From the NCBI GenBank assembly GCA_025716855.1, contig JAIXMQ010000015.1:496001-560000 (forward strand): 64,000 nt of DNA. Direction: 5' to 3'. The DNA is from Pilaira anomala. Taxonomy: Eukaryota > Mucoromycota > Mucoromycetes > Mucorales > Mucoraceae. Shown here in pieces: positions 12,161 through 23,400 of this stretch (the first letter of the stretch is position 1; each line of letters opens with the position of its first letter). The translations under genes were made by a program, and so were the position numbers. The notes under the pieces are model-generated. The model had not been told where the DNA came from. It was given only the letters and a program-made list of their open reading frames with translations, and made no database searches.

Positions 12161-12434
12161 TTAATCCTCTAATAAAAGAGTCATGTTTCGTGTTGGTGAC
12201 CAATAACGAGTTGTAATGAGAAAAGTCTCTTCTTCATCAGTGATATCAACACTTTCTTGTTCTTTTAAAGTCCATTGTGATGGATGAACTCCACTTCGAG
12301 GACAATCGTTCTAAAATATATATATAAGTAACAATTATAGAATACTAATAAATTTTTACACATACACTATGTCCAGGCATCCATTGTCCACATAATTCAC
12401 AAGTAGCAGGGCAGATCATAATTGAAGGAAACAT
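12161..12434 (-). CDS. Small protein with a putative zinc knuckle
   Basis: Two exons on the minus strand (12434-12360 and 12310-12161) join in frame after a GTAAAA...TTTTAG intron of 49 nt, giving 74 residues. The first half reads ICPATCELCGQWMPGHSVC then NDCPRSG, so four or five Cys and one His are spaced like a small zinc-binding site that spans the splice junction. The C-terminal half is acidic then hydrophobic and ends LLLED. I do not recognise the family. The agreement of frame, splice sites and cysteine spacing across the junction is the main support. It lies tail-to-tail with the RTP1-like gene, 231 bp apart. Confidence 0.55.
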
Positions 12435-14543
12435 ATTTATTTATTTTTTAAAAAAAATTGGTATACAGAGTAAAAAAAAAAAAGAAAAGAAAAAAGAAAA
12501 CTTTGAAAAAAATTAGGGTTTTTATATCTTTTTTTTTAAAATAAAAAAATAACTGTATATGTGTGTAATGCATTGAATGTGTGTGTGATCCCCCAACTGT
12601 ACTCCCCCCCCCCCTTTTTTTAAAAAAAGAAAAATTACACATCTGACTGTTTTTTTTAAGTTACCAAATAATTATAATATGCATTTTGTGCAAAAAAAAA
12701 AAAAAATAGTGCGTCTCTAGGGTTTAATTGCTCCTAAGAAAAAAAAAACCAGTGTTTTTTTATATTACAACATAATTTAGACCTTTATGTTTTCTCCTTT
12801 TTTTACATTGTCTACAAAAAAAAAATTCCCCTTTGGTTCTGATACTGTATGACTCACTTACCATATATATTTATCAGATTTTTTTTTTTTTTTTTTTTTT
12901 ACTTGATAATCATTCACATTTTTATTCAGTTGTTTCATCATCTGTCATGTCAACATCATCTGTCACTATTTTTCTTTTTTTCTATTCAAAATGATACGAC
13001 AATTTATACATGTATACCAACACATTTTTAGGAAGGCTTCATTTAAAACTCATATATTTGTTATTTGTGTATGTGTGTGTGTGTGTGTGTGTGTCAAGAC
13101 TTTTTTTTTGCGGGGTGAAGTCATTTTATATTGGACAACCTTCTCTCCCCATTGATAATTTATTTTGGCGTTATATATGTATAATTAGTTTATATGCACC
13201 CTTTTTAATAAAATGACGTATGATATATTTAAGCAAAATATTGTATATTTATATTATACCATTGTAAAAAAAAAAAAAAAATCATGACATGATATCATCA
13301 TCATGACATTTGGAATAAACTTGGGATTATTACAGTGTTTTTTTTTGAAAATATCATTTTTTTTTTAGGTGACACCAGTTAATTTGAAGTCCTCATTTTC
13401 AATTTTTTGGTGTTATCTCATTTTTTTTTTTCCATAGTACAGAACATGATTATCTTTTAAGTATGATTCTAATCACCTGGTGCTTTATGATAATGGCTGT
13501 CAAGACAGGGCAATAATATACAAAGAGAAGGCTAAAAAAAATTTTTTTTTAAATGACATGTACAAAATAAGCTTATTATATCTTGGACAAACAAATGTTA
13601 AAGAAAACCCAACTCGCTTATTACAGATATAGAAAACGTATACATGTCAAAGCTGGGTATATCTACGTCCTTTGTCAACTGTGATACTAAACCCAACTAA
13701 ATAACAAAATATAATGTGCAATTTGAAATAATAGTAAACACACATACTATGCAAACAACAAAGAGATTTATGTGTAAGAAGGTTTCAGAATATTGTGGTG
13801 ACCCAAACTTTTTTTTATTAAAAAAGCAAAAAACCACTGTATAATTTGTTTTATTTGACCCTTTTTTTTTTCCTGGAAAAAAAAAAACTTTTGTGTGTGT
13901 GTACCTGAAAGTTTATTGGATCTACCTATCAAATCAAATTACTGGTTAATTTATTTTAGTACAACACTAAAGTTTTCTCGTGATGTATAAATTAGTTATA
14001 TATAAGAGATCGTTATTTTAAGGCTCGTAAATTATCTTTATAGATGTATTTTGAAGGATAAGGGAGGGAGGGGGGGGGGGGGAGGCTGAGGGGGACTATA
14101 ACCTCTTAAATATTCATCAAAGGTATATGTTACTTTTTTTTTTTCTTTCTTTCCCTCTCCTATAAAGTTTGTTTTTTTTTTCGTAGTACAACAACAACTA
14201 ATAACGAAAAATGCGGAAGTTGAAGCGTCACTCTCTTCTTGAGGAACCAGGCACCCGAATAAATAATATATAAATTTAATAAATGACGAATGAATTATTG
14301 AATTTTTTTTTGTTTTTGATCTGCTGATATATTAACTCTTGTAATGATCAAGAAATTTATTTTACTGTATTCGTTAAAAAAAATTGTATTTATACTATTC
14401 AAGTCATTATTGCTCAGCCATGAAACAATGACTTTTGGATTTATATATATACCGAAATAAATAGATTTTTTTTAAAAAAAAAATAACTCGTGATATATAA
14501 TTAATCATTGAAGTATTGTGATGTAATGGCTGTTGTTGTCATT

Positions 14544-14583
<40 letters not shown>

Positions 14584-15842
14584 AAAAAGAAATCAAATAA
14601 ATTTTTTTTTGCATGGCCAATGATACATATTTTTCTTGAATTACAAATAAAGATGCAACTTTTTTTTTTTTAGAAAATCTTTATCCAGAGTGAATGTGTA
14701 CTGTCTAATTATTTGCTGATCATTACATTTTTGGAATACAGTTTAGGGATTAACATGCATCTTATTATGAGAAGCACAAATAATAAGTGTAGAATAAAAA
14801 GAGGGGTAGAGAGGGCTTGTATATATATATAATTAAATATTATACGAGTTTTGAAGCACATATATTTGGTTTATATAAAAATTCTACAATACAAAAAAGT
14901 ACACTACTTTATATTACAACGTTCGAAGCCTCTCATACATTACTACTTATTTAATACAAATTATGATTTGGTTAAACATTTATCTTGCACTTTCAGTGTT
15001 ATACTTTTTTTTTAAATGTATATATATAAGTCGCCGTATATATAATCTAAGTATATGTATAAATAAAAAAAGTTTACCTGTTATCGCCACGTTTTATTTT
15101 ATTTTTTATGTTATGAGTCAATATCATAACCTTTCAAACGTAATTTTTCAAGATTTATCCGAGAAATACCAAGTGTGAGACTCTAAAAATACGTGGCATC
15201 TCCCTCCCGTTCCGATCACATCTGTTTCATTTATTGTGTATGTGTGTACACAAAGTAAGCAAACCTCCCCTCCCCCCATTTATAAGTCAAATGACATGTT
15301 TTGCGGGGAAATATTAGATGACAAAGAGAGGGAAACCAACCTTTTCAATTACACCAAAAGAAAGCACGTATCTTATATATACAATTCACAATGTTTATAA
15401 CTTTTTATATAAAAAAAAATGAATTGAGAGATAGGAGGTTCTTTTCTTCTTCTTTTAATACATTGTATATATTGAGTCAACAGATTTACTGCGTCGTTCA
15501 TTGTTATATATCCTTTTTTGTTCTTGTAGTTGGCTTAGATTTTATATATATGACGCATAAGTATAAAAGGTTGAATCTGTTAGATAACATTTTTTTTTTT
15601 GTCTGGTGAGTGGAATTATCAACCAATAAAAATATATTAACTAGTGGTTTTTTTTTTGCGCAGTCAACTCTAACTACATCATGACCAAGACAAAAAAAAA
15701 AAAAAGGCTTGGAAAAGTCTAGAAAACATAATTCGTTTTTTTTTTCGGCGGCATACATATAATCGTATATGTCATGCTTAGCGTTATTGAATGATTATTA
15801 ATACAATGTATTATTAATTATTTTTTTGGTCGTTTATGGAAA
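12435..15842. other. Long AT-rich intergenic region with simple repeats
   Basis: About 3.4 kb without a gene I can support. It holds many A/T homopolymers, a (TG)n run at about 13071-13094, a G-rich run near 14066-14082 and a (GA)n microsatellite at about 14545-14581. The ORFs of 60-85 codons here are Phe/Tyr/Ile-rich translations of T-rich DNA and look spurious. A 20-codon ORF at 14211 (MRKLKRHSLLEEPG...) is too short to judge. Confidence 0.6.
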
Positions 15843-16174
15843 GTGGCCTTTACTCAGGTTTATTATTTAGACTGTGTAAAGGGGGGAAAAAATATATATA
15901 TATATATTGTTCCTGATCACCATAGCAACGCAAAAAAATTGTTTTCTGCTTCCAATAGACCTGTGCTTTAAAAAAAAAAAAGACTGTATATAGCAACTGA
16001 CTTATCTGGGTTTGTACACAAGAATCCATCACTCTGTAAAATAGAGTGAAATTCGAATGGTTGCTATGTATCACAGAATTGCGCAGTTTGTAAAATATGA
16101 TCTTCTTACTATTGTTATCTTGGTTGCTACGCGACCGGAATGACGCCAAAAAAAGTGTACCTGAGTAGGGCAAT
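15843..16174. mobile_element. MITE-like element with short terminal inverted repeats
   Basis: The left end (15845-15861) contains GCC...TACTCAGGT and the right end (16157-16174) contains the complement, ACCTGAGTA...GGC. Inside, CCATAGCAAC at 15920 pairs with GGTTGCTATG at 16059, and a small CACTCT/AGAGTG hairpin lies near 16029-16047. The ~330 bp element has no ORF of its own. This structure fits a Tc1/mariner-type MITE. Target-site duplications are not clear to me, so the outer limits are approximate. Confidence 0.45.
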
Positions 16175-16302
16175 AAAAAAAAAAATGGTATAAATATAGA
16201 AACAGGATTTGACTTTTTTCACTTCTTTACTACTTCTTTAGTACTTCAATCTATTACCACTTCTCTATTACTTCTTTCACTATCACTTTCACAAAAAAAA
16301 AA

Positions 16303-16509
16303 ATGGCATCAGGATGGGTATACGCTTCTGGATCCGCTTGGGTCTCATTTGATGAAGCGACACAAAAGCTAATTGAAACGTTATGGAGAAGCGATCAAGC
16401 AACATGGATTAACTCACAATCTTTTCGTGGACCAGTCTATGTAGATACATCGGAAATGGTTGTACTCTATGGTTCCTATTCTTATACAATTGCAAGAGTT
16501 TCATCATAA
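16303..16509 (+). CDS. Single-domain WWE-like small protein
   Basis: This is an intronless 68-residue ORF. Its spacing fits the WWE domain: an aromatic GWVYASG start, SAWVSFDEATQKLIETLW, then a gap and GPVYVDTSEM, and a YSYTIAR end. WWE domains (Deltex, PARP and RNF146 families) bind ADP-ribose units or mediate protein contacts; here the domain is the whole protein. Upstream is a pyrimidine-rich leader with repeated TACTTC words (16220-16290), typical of the promoter/leader of an expressed fungal gene, and the ATG follows an A-run. Assignment is from pattern only. It could also be a diverged lineage-specific fold. Confidence 0.6.
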   Translation: MASGWVYASGSAWVSFDEATQKLIETLWRSDQATWINSQSFRGPVYVDTSEMVVLYGSYSYTIARVSS

Positions 16510-17359
16510 CAAGAAAAAAAAAATTTTTTACCTCTTTTTTTTTTGTATATTTTAATATTTATTGAAGATAATTTCAATGATACATACCTTTTTAGATAAT
16601 TCTATGTTTTATATGTAATCTTTTTTTTTTTTTATATTTCTATTTTTTTCCCACTTTTTATTTTATTTTATGATCCAATTTATTTATGCTTTCTTTTTTT
16701 ACAACTAATTTTTCTTTATTATAATAATTTCCTAAATAAACTTTTTTTTGATGCTTCTTTTTTAAATGCATGGTGTGTACAAGTATTTACGGAATAAAGT
16801 AACTGATGTTACACATATAGAATAATATCCTTGTGTAGCCTTCAAAATTAGTATTGTGTGCTGAGAGTGATCTATGTTCTGCAAATGATATTATGTGGCT
16901 CCGTGAATCCTGAGCAAAATAAAACAGCAATTGATAATTCACCGCGTCGCTATTGGATATGCCTTTAAGCACATACCCTTAGGTATATATATATATATAT
17001 ATATAGATCTATATTATATATCTCGGTAGAAAAGAGGGCCCTGAGAGAAGTTTAATAAGGTTTAATAGGTTAGTATATAAATACGCCACGTGTATTTCAA
17101 TACCGAAAAAGAGAGATGGAATGAGTTATTATAATTTAATTCACTATTATCAAAAAAGGGAAAACTTTTATTTCATTCTATTCAATAGCTAAACATATAA
17201 CCTGATCACGAAAAAACTTTTAGTTCCTTAATGGCATCATTTATCGTGACTGTTTGAGATCGCTTCTTGGTACCAATTTTTTTTTTTTTTCATATTCAGT
17301 TTTTCGTGTTTACAGTGAATTGCTGGCATTGGATTAAAAGCTGCTTATAAGTTCATAAG
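16510..17359. other. Intergenic stretch
   Basis: AT-rich, with a (TA)n run near 16984-17004. A 61-codon ORF on the minus strand has no recognisable features. No gene, RNA or element is supported here. Confidence 0.55.
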
Positions 17360-17810
17360 ATCAATGAAAAAAAAAATGGTGGAACAATCTTACCAGCCTC
17401 TAAAGTTAAACGTAAAGGAAATCACGTGAAATTGACAGAGGGAACATTCACAATATTTACATGCATTTATTGAAAAGCATCCAACTTGTATTGTGAAAGA
17501 TGCTACAGAATCCCTTTGTGAGACTTTTCAAGGCTTAACAATTAACGAGTCCACTGTATACCGTCACATTATTACTGAAAAGCTTGAGTTTACTTTGACT
17601 CGTACACAAGCAAGGTTTGTAAACAGAAATTCTGATGATACGCTTGGACAACGTAGACAATTTATTGAAGATATCGATGCAATGAATGAAGAAAACTTTT
17701 ACAAAAAAAAAAAGATGCATTTTCGTGGATGAAAGTGGGTTCAAAGAAAAACATGGTAGTAAAATCACGGATGACTTTCATCTGGATTTATAAAAAGTAT
17801 AACCAGACAC
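17360..17810 (+). pseudogene. Broken Tc1/mariner-type transposase fragment
   Basis: Pieces of a transposase are spread over different frames. There is an HTH region (KLTEG, then HAFIEKHPTCIV, then ESLCETFQGLTINESTVYRH), a linker with RTQARFVNRNSDDTLGQRR, and the first catalytic motif region FVDESGF at about 17725-17745, where the Asp and Glu belong to the DDE triad. The frame breaks at the A-run before MHF (about 17702-17712): the open frame reads MHFRG-stop while the +1 frame reads FVDESGFKEKHG. An earlier frame change lies near 17425-17490. The sequence stops matching after ~17800, so the C-terminal catalytic half is missing. This is a dead remnant. Confidence 0.7.
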
Positions 17811-18376
17811 ATCGTCACGTGAATAAGGTTTTTTTTATAAGTTTTGCATGAAATATACCATTACATCAATTTTTTTTTTCACATGGCATACAGGCAGATT
17901 TTTTTTTCTCATACGCCTTTTTTTTTTTTGGTTTCATTATAAATCATCTTTTTTTTTTGTTCTTTTCTTTCACTTTCTTCTTTTTACATATATTCCTTCC
18001 TTACCGCTCCATTTTTAATCTCTTCTTTTGCCACACTCCTTATCTAGAGAAGAGATTGTTCCAAGAAAAAAAAAAAAAGACCTGTATAAAACTACATATT
18101 GTTATCAATTGTAAGTCTAATAATTTTATCAAAAAATAAATGATTCATTTTGCCTAATAAATCTCAAATAGAAAATGATCCTTTTTTCTTTCTTGTCCAA
18201 AGTAAAAAAAAGAACAAGTATTATACTTGTTTTCTCTTTAAAAAAAACAAGTGTTATACTTAAAAAAAAAACTGGTAAGTATTTTGGTGGTTTAACGGCT
18301 AGTTGGAGAAAAATTCATCCGTAATTTTACTACTCTTCTACCCAGCACCCATTCCGTAGATGCCAGTGGCAGGTAA

Positions 18377-18401
18377 AACCATAACATAAAATGTTATGGT
18401 T
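18377..18401. repeat. Perfect 11-bp inverted repeat
   Basis: AACCATAACAT and its exact complement ATGTTATGGTT are separated by three A. A second small hairpin (GGTGG/CCACC) lies about 25 bp downstream. The pair stands just before a broken gene. It could be an element end or a transcription-termination hairpin; I cannot tell which. Confidence 0.5.
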
Positions 18402-18470
18402 CTTTCAACAATTTGTAACCCCGGTGGAACCACCTATTAAATAGTAATCAATGATAAAGATATATAGCTG

Positions 18471-19258
18471 GTATATATCGGCGTCGGAAAGTTCAAGCTT
18501 GGATTCGAAAAAGCAGAATTAATGAGCCCATCATGTCTCTCTTTTGTTCTTCCATCCGCCGATGATCGTCTCGTTATTGATCGTTTTGATGTCTCAGCTG
18601 CATTTTATAACTTTCAGCAGTCAATTTTGACTCACAAATGGAAACTCTCTCTTGAGGACCATATTCATTGTGACATGGCCTCAACTTCAATCTTACTCTT
18701 AGCGCCCAATCGATACCCAGCTGACTTATTACCATTTTTTGACGAGCAACAAAGTAATAACTCAACAATTGGTTATATTAAAGTATGGTTTGAAGAAAGC
18801 CAACAATGGACGTTGATTTGGTAACGAAGAAAGCGGTAAAGACATTGCAAGATGTGATCTCGAGAACGATATCAAGGGAAACGGCTGTGATTAACTTGTT
18901 GACATTGGAAGCTGGTGAAAAAGAGCTCAAAATTTTCAAAGCGATTGCGGCGTTGGTGAAGAAATTGCCTAGAGTATCAATTCAAGAAGAAGTAAAGGAA
19001 TTGGAGCTTTGTTCCCGTTTTGTTGATCCCTTTTTATACGAATCAACAAAAAAGAACCAAAGTTCGTTAAACTGGAGACCAGACATCGCCATAACAAGAC
19101 TACAAGGTGTTAGGTGGAGATACAATCTTGGTTTTTGGTGAGCCGAAGCCAGCTGCTCAGCCAAATTCCAACCACTTTGCGATTTGTAAAAAAGATCTTT
19201 TACGAGTGGATGTTTTCTGTAAAAACTCAATTGATTCACAGAACATGGATGATGTGAT
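18471..19258 (+). pseudogene. Degenerate hypothetical protein gene (lineage-specific)
   Basis: Three consecutive frames together look like one broken protein. The first (18471-18824) runs from VGKFKLGFEKAEL through SPSCLSFVLPSADDRLVIDR to QQWTLIW. The second (18806-19141) includes EVKELELCSRFVDPFLYEST and WRPDIAITRLQGVRW. The third resumes after one extra T near 19137 with GFGEPKPAAQPNSNHFAICK and KKDLLRVDVFCKNSID. The protein stops at 19258. The style is that of expanded hypothetical families in Mucoromycota, but I recall no function. At least two frameshifts make it a pseudogene unless they are assembly errors. Confidence 0.6.
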
Positions 19259-19610
19259 ATTATTATTTAATTCTCTTTGATTTCTCACGAATGATTAATA
19301 TCCCGGTATCACAAACCCTTTCTGAACTTTCATGCAATACAACTCGTCTTGACCAGGTCATACGTGTAACATATAAATTATTATGAATCAAGACTGTCAA
19401 TCTTATGTGAAAAGAGTAGACTCTTTTCCCACCCTTTTATTTGAATATAAAAACAACACCTCTTTTTTCTCATCAATAAAAACCTTATCTTATTTTTAAG
19501 ATTTTCAACAAATTATTACGTTTATAACATATTTATCAGACGCATTTCGGTTTCTGTATGCTTGAGATTCGTTATCACTATTATCTACTTCTGGCTGTGA
19601 CTCTTCAGTT

Positions 19611-19946
19611 TCATTTGTTTTGTTGCGTTGGTAGTTGAGGCATGCATTCAGAATGATGTTTACGAAAATGATTTTCTAATTGTTTCAACTCCTTGAAATG
19701 TTGTTCAAAGCATAAAGGGCAGCCAAAAGTGTTTTTCAATCTGCTGATGATCATCGTCGCTCTGTACAATGCAAACACACTGCTATCCTTTGGTCGTTTT
19801 TTCGCTTTGATTTGGTGGTGGTTCAAAAGATGATCCTGTAATTTTTGTACGGTGCTGCTGTAGGTTTTTGAGCAAACAAAACATGTGTTGATTATTATAG
19901 CAACCAGTTGGGGCATTGAATTTTGTGTTTCCAACGACATTGACAT
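19611..19946 (-). CDS. Small protein with two C2H2-like zinc fingers
   Basis: A single-exon 111-residue ORF. Finger 1 is CFVCSKTYSSTVQKLQDHLL followed by NHH, and finger 2 is CPLCFEQHFKELKQLENHFR followed by KHH. Each has a Cys-x2-Cys and a His pair with normal spacing. The fingers are separated by ~45 residues with a basic KAKKRPKD patch. There is no activation or other domain. It lies tail-to-tail with the degenerate gene at 18471-19258 and may itself be a relic of a larger DNA-binding or transposon protein. Nucleic-acid binding is inferred from the fingers only. The first ATG is followed at once by a second (MSMS), and either could be used. Confidence 0.6.
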   Translation of the reverse strand: MSMSLETQNSMPQLVAIIINTCFVCSKTYSSTVQKLQDHLLNHHQIKAKKRPKDSSVFALYRATMIISRLKNTFGCPLCFEQHFKELKQLENHFRKHHSECMPQLPTQQNK

Positions 19947-20023
19947 GGAAAGCAGAATGAAATGAAATGAAATAGAATTGAAGACGAATTACAACTAAAT
20001 CAAAGAAATAGGGAAAAACTCAA

Positions 20024-20105
20024 TAAAAAAAAACACCAAAAAACACCAAAACACCAAAAACACCAAAAAAAAACACCAAAAAACACCAAAATCACCAAAA
20101 AAATT
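20024..20105. repeat. CACCAAAAAA minisatellite
   Basis: About eight head-to-tail units of CACC plus 4-9 A. Unit length varies through slippage in the A-run. It sits about 320-400 bp upstream of the TOP2 start codon and directly before the 20-bp array described next. Confidence 0.8.
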
Positions 20106-20166
20106 GTGTAACTATCATCACTTTCCCAGCTTAACCATTTGCTTACCCATTATTGCTAAAAAAAAA

Positions 20167-20288
20167 CTATTGCTCAATAAAAATTTCTATTGCTCCAATA
20201 AAACTTTCTATTGGTTGAAAAAAATTTCTATTGCTTAAATAAAAGTTTCTACTGCTTAATAAAAATTTCTATTGGTTAAAAAAAGTTT
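20167..20288 (+). promoter_or_regulatory. Six-unit, 20-21 bp tandem array with inverted CCAAT cores upstream of TOP2
   Basis: Six units begin at 20167, 20187, 20208, 20228, 20249 and 20269. Each starts CTATTG (once CTACTG) and ends in an A-run plus TTT. Units 3 and 6 contain ATTGGTT, an inverted CCAAT box; unit 2 contains a direct CCAAT; the others have TTGC. The period equals two turns of the DNA helix, so any bound proteins would face the same side. The array ends about 130 bp before the TOP2 ATG. CCAAT-binding NF-Y/HAP complexes are known to act on inverted CCAAT boxes of the human TOP2A promoter; applying that here is inference. Confidence 0.5.
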
Positions 20289-20419
20289 CTCTATTTTTAT
20301 TTCCATTTTCAAACGCAATTCACTGTAAACACGAAAAACTGAATAAGAAAAAAAAAAAAAAAACTCCCTTTTTTTTTCTCTCTCTTTTTCTTTATTCCAC
20401 CTTTTTTTTTTTTTAAAAA

Positions 20420-23400
20420 ATGAGTTCTGATTCTGAAGACGATTTCCAAAAGAGTGCCTCTGAAGACGACTTTCAAGACTCTGGTTCTGAATCTGATGAC
20501 TACGTACCACTTAGTAGCAAGGTAAATAATTAAACATAAACAAAACAGAAAAAAAAAAAAAAAAATGCTGACCTTTAACGATAGAAAGCAAAACTTAGTG
20601 ACGGTACAGCCTCTACAAAAAAAACACCTCTTAAGAGAGTAACCAAACCAGCAGCCGCAAAGAAGGTTACAGAGAAGAAAGTAACAGAAAAAAAGACGAT
20701 ACCTAAAAAAGCCGTAAAGAAATCGGGGTCTATTGCAGACTTTATGAATTCACCTAAACCCAAAGCAGCCGTTAAAAAGACCACACAAAAGCAAGTGGTG
20801 GATGTGAACGAAAGTGATCATGACGATATCATCATGCTTGATGCAGATTCTACTGATAAAAGTGATACAACCAGTTCAACACCCAAGAGTATCGCCAGCT
20901 CAGAAAAAGATAAAACAGTAGAAGAAATCTATCAAAAGAAGACTCAACTTGAACATATCTTACTTCGTCCTGATACTTATATTGGGTCTATTGAAGCAGA
21001 AGAACAAGAAATGTGGATTTTTGATTCTAATGATGATATGATTAAACGTAAGAAGATTAAGTATGTACCTGGTTTATATAAGATTGTAGATGAAATCTTG
21101 GTGAATGCTGCTGACAACAAGGTAATAATAAATAAAAAAAAAGATATAAACATCAAATACTGATAATATATATATATTAGGTACGTGATCCTTCTATGGA
21201 TATGATCAGTGTCTTTATTGATCGCCCAGGAAACTTCATTTCAATCGAGAACAATGGTCGTGGTATCCCAATTACAGAACACAAGGAAGAAAACTGTTAT
21301 GTACCTGAACTCATCTTTGGTCATCTCTTAACATCCTCCAACTACAATGACGATGAAAAGAAAGTAACCGGTGGTCGTAACGGATACGGAGCTAAACTCT
21401 GTAATATCTTTAGTACTGAATTCATTGTGGAGACAGGTGATAAAGAACGTAAACTCAAGTACAGCCAAACGTTCAAGAAGAACATGAGTATTACTGGTAA
21501 GCCCAAGATCACTCAGAACGCAAGAGGAGCTGAATTCACGCGTATTTCATTTAAACCCGATCTTGCTAAATTTGGTATGACCGAGATGGATGAAGACTTT
21601 GAAGCTTTGATCAAGAAACGTGTATATGATTTAGCTGGTTGTGTAGAAGGTATCAATGTTAAATTGAATGGTACCAAAATCCCTGTCAAGGGTTTCAACA
21701 AGTACTGTGAATTATATACAAAGTCGATGGAGATCCGTAACGCAGAAGGAAAGAAACCAATCATTTCGGATCCTGAGAAGAACGATCGTTGGCAAGTCAA
21801 TTTCGCTGTCAGTGATGGACAGTTCAATCAAGTCAGTTTCGTCAATAGTATCTGTACTGCAAAAGGTGGAACACATGTCAATTACGTTGCTGATCAAATC
21901 GTAAAGGCTTTATTACCTGATGTTCAAAAAAAGACAAACAATAAGAACATCCGTCCCTTTCAAATCAAGAATCATATGGCTCTCTTTATTAATTGTCAAA
22001 TTGAAAACCCAGCTTTTGATTCTCAAACCAAGGAAAACATGACATTGCGTAGTAGCAAGTTTGGATCCACCTATAAAGTGAGTGACAAGTTCTTGAACTT
22101 GATCTCAAAATCTGGTATCGTTGACAATATTGTGAAATGGGTCAAGTTTAAGGAAGATGAACAAATGACCAAGGCAGATAGTTCTGCAACGATGGCTCGT
22201 AGACTCAACATTCCTAAATTGGAAGACGCTAATTTAGCTGGTGTACGTCCACATAATAAAGATTGTACCTTGATCTTGACCGAAGGTGATTCCGCTAAAG
22301 CGCTTGTCTTATCCGGTCTCTCTGTTGTAGGTCGTGATAGATTTGGTGTTTTCCCATTGCGTGGTAAATTGTTAAATGTACGTGATGCAACCAACGTACA
22401 AATTATGAATAATGCAGAAATCACCAATGTCAAGGCTATTCTTGGTTTAAAGCATGGTAAAACGTACACAAATGCAAATGAACTTCGTTATGGCAAGTTG
22501 ATGATCATGACAGATCAAGATCATGATGGTTCGCATATCAAGGGTCTCTTGATCAACTTTATAGATAGTATGTTCCCCTCTTTATTGGATATTCCTGGGT
22601 TCCTTTTAGAGTTTATCACACCCATTATTCGTTGTAGACATAAGAGAAACAAGCGTGAAGTCACTTTTTTTACGATTCCAGAGTACGAAACTTGGGCATT
22701 GGAAAATAATCAAAATAGTGAATGGGAGCCAAAATATTTCAAGGGTTTGGGTACTTCTGATAAAGCAGATGCCAGAAGATACTTTAGTGATCTCCCTACA
22801 CACAAGAAAGAATTCGAAGTTGCATCAGCTGAGGAACGTCAATTAGTGGACATGGCATTTAACAAGAAACGTGCTGCTGATCGTAAAGAATGGTTAGCTA
22901 CTTATGAACCAGGAATCTTTATTGATCATAATGTGAGCAAGATCAAGATTAGTGACTTTGTCAACAGAGAATTAATGTTGTTCAGTATGGCAGATAATAT
23001 TCGTTCTATTCCTTCTGTAGTGGATGGATTTAAACCAGGTCAACGTAAAGTCTTTTATGGTACCGTCAACCGAGCTTCGAATTCGGAAATCAAGGTTGCT
23101 CAATTAGCTACTTATGTTGCAGGTAAAACACAATATCATCACGGTGAAGCTGGTATTGCAGCCACCATTATCAATATGGCACAAGATTATGTTGGAAGTA
23201 ACAATATTAACCTCTTGGTTCCTTGTGGTCAATTCGGTACTCGACATGATGGTGGTAAATCAGCTGCTAGTCCTCGTTATCTTTTCACGAAAGCTTCAAA
23301 GATCGCTAGAACTATTTATCACCCTGATGATGATGATATCTTGGATCTCTTGATTGAAGAAAATAAGCTAATTGAACCTAACTGGTTTATCCCTATTATT

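Noticed and set aside
12849..13216. Phe-rich ORFs in the 12.4-15.8 kb region
   Set aside because: They are translations of T-runs and TG microsatellites.
14211..14273. 20-codon ORF MRKLKRHSLLEEPG...
   Set aside because: Too short to separate from chance, and no leader, signal or neighbour supports it.
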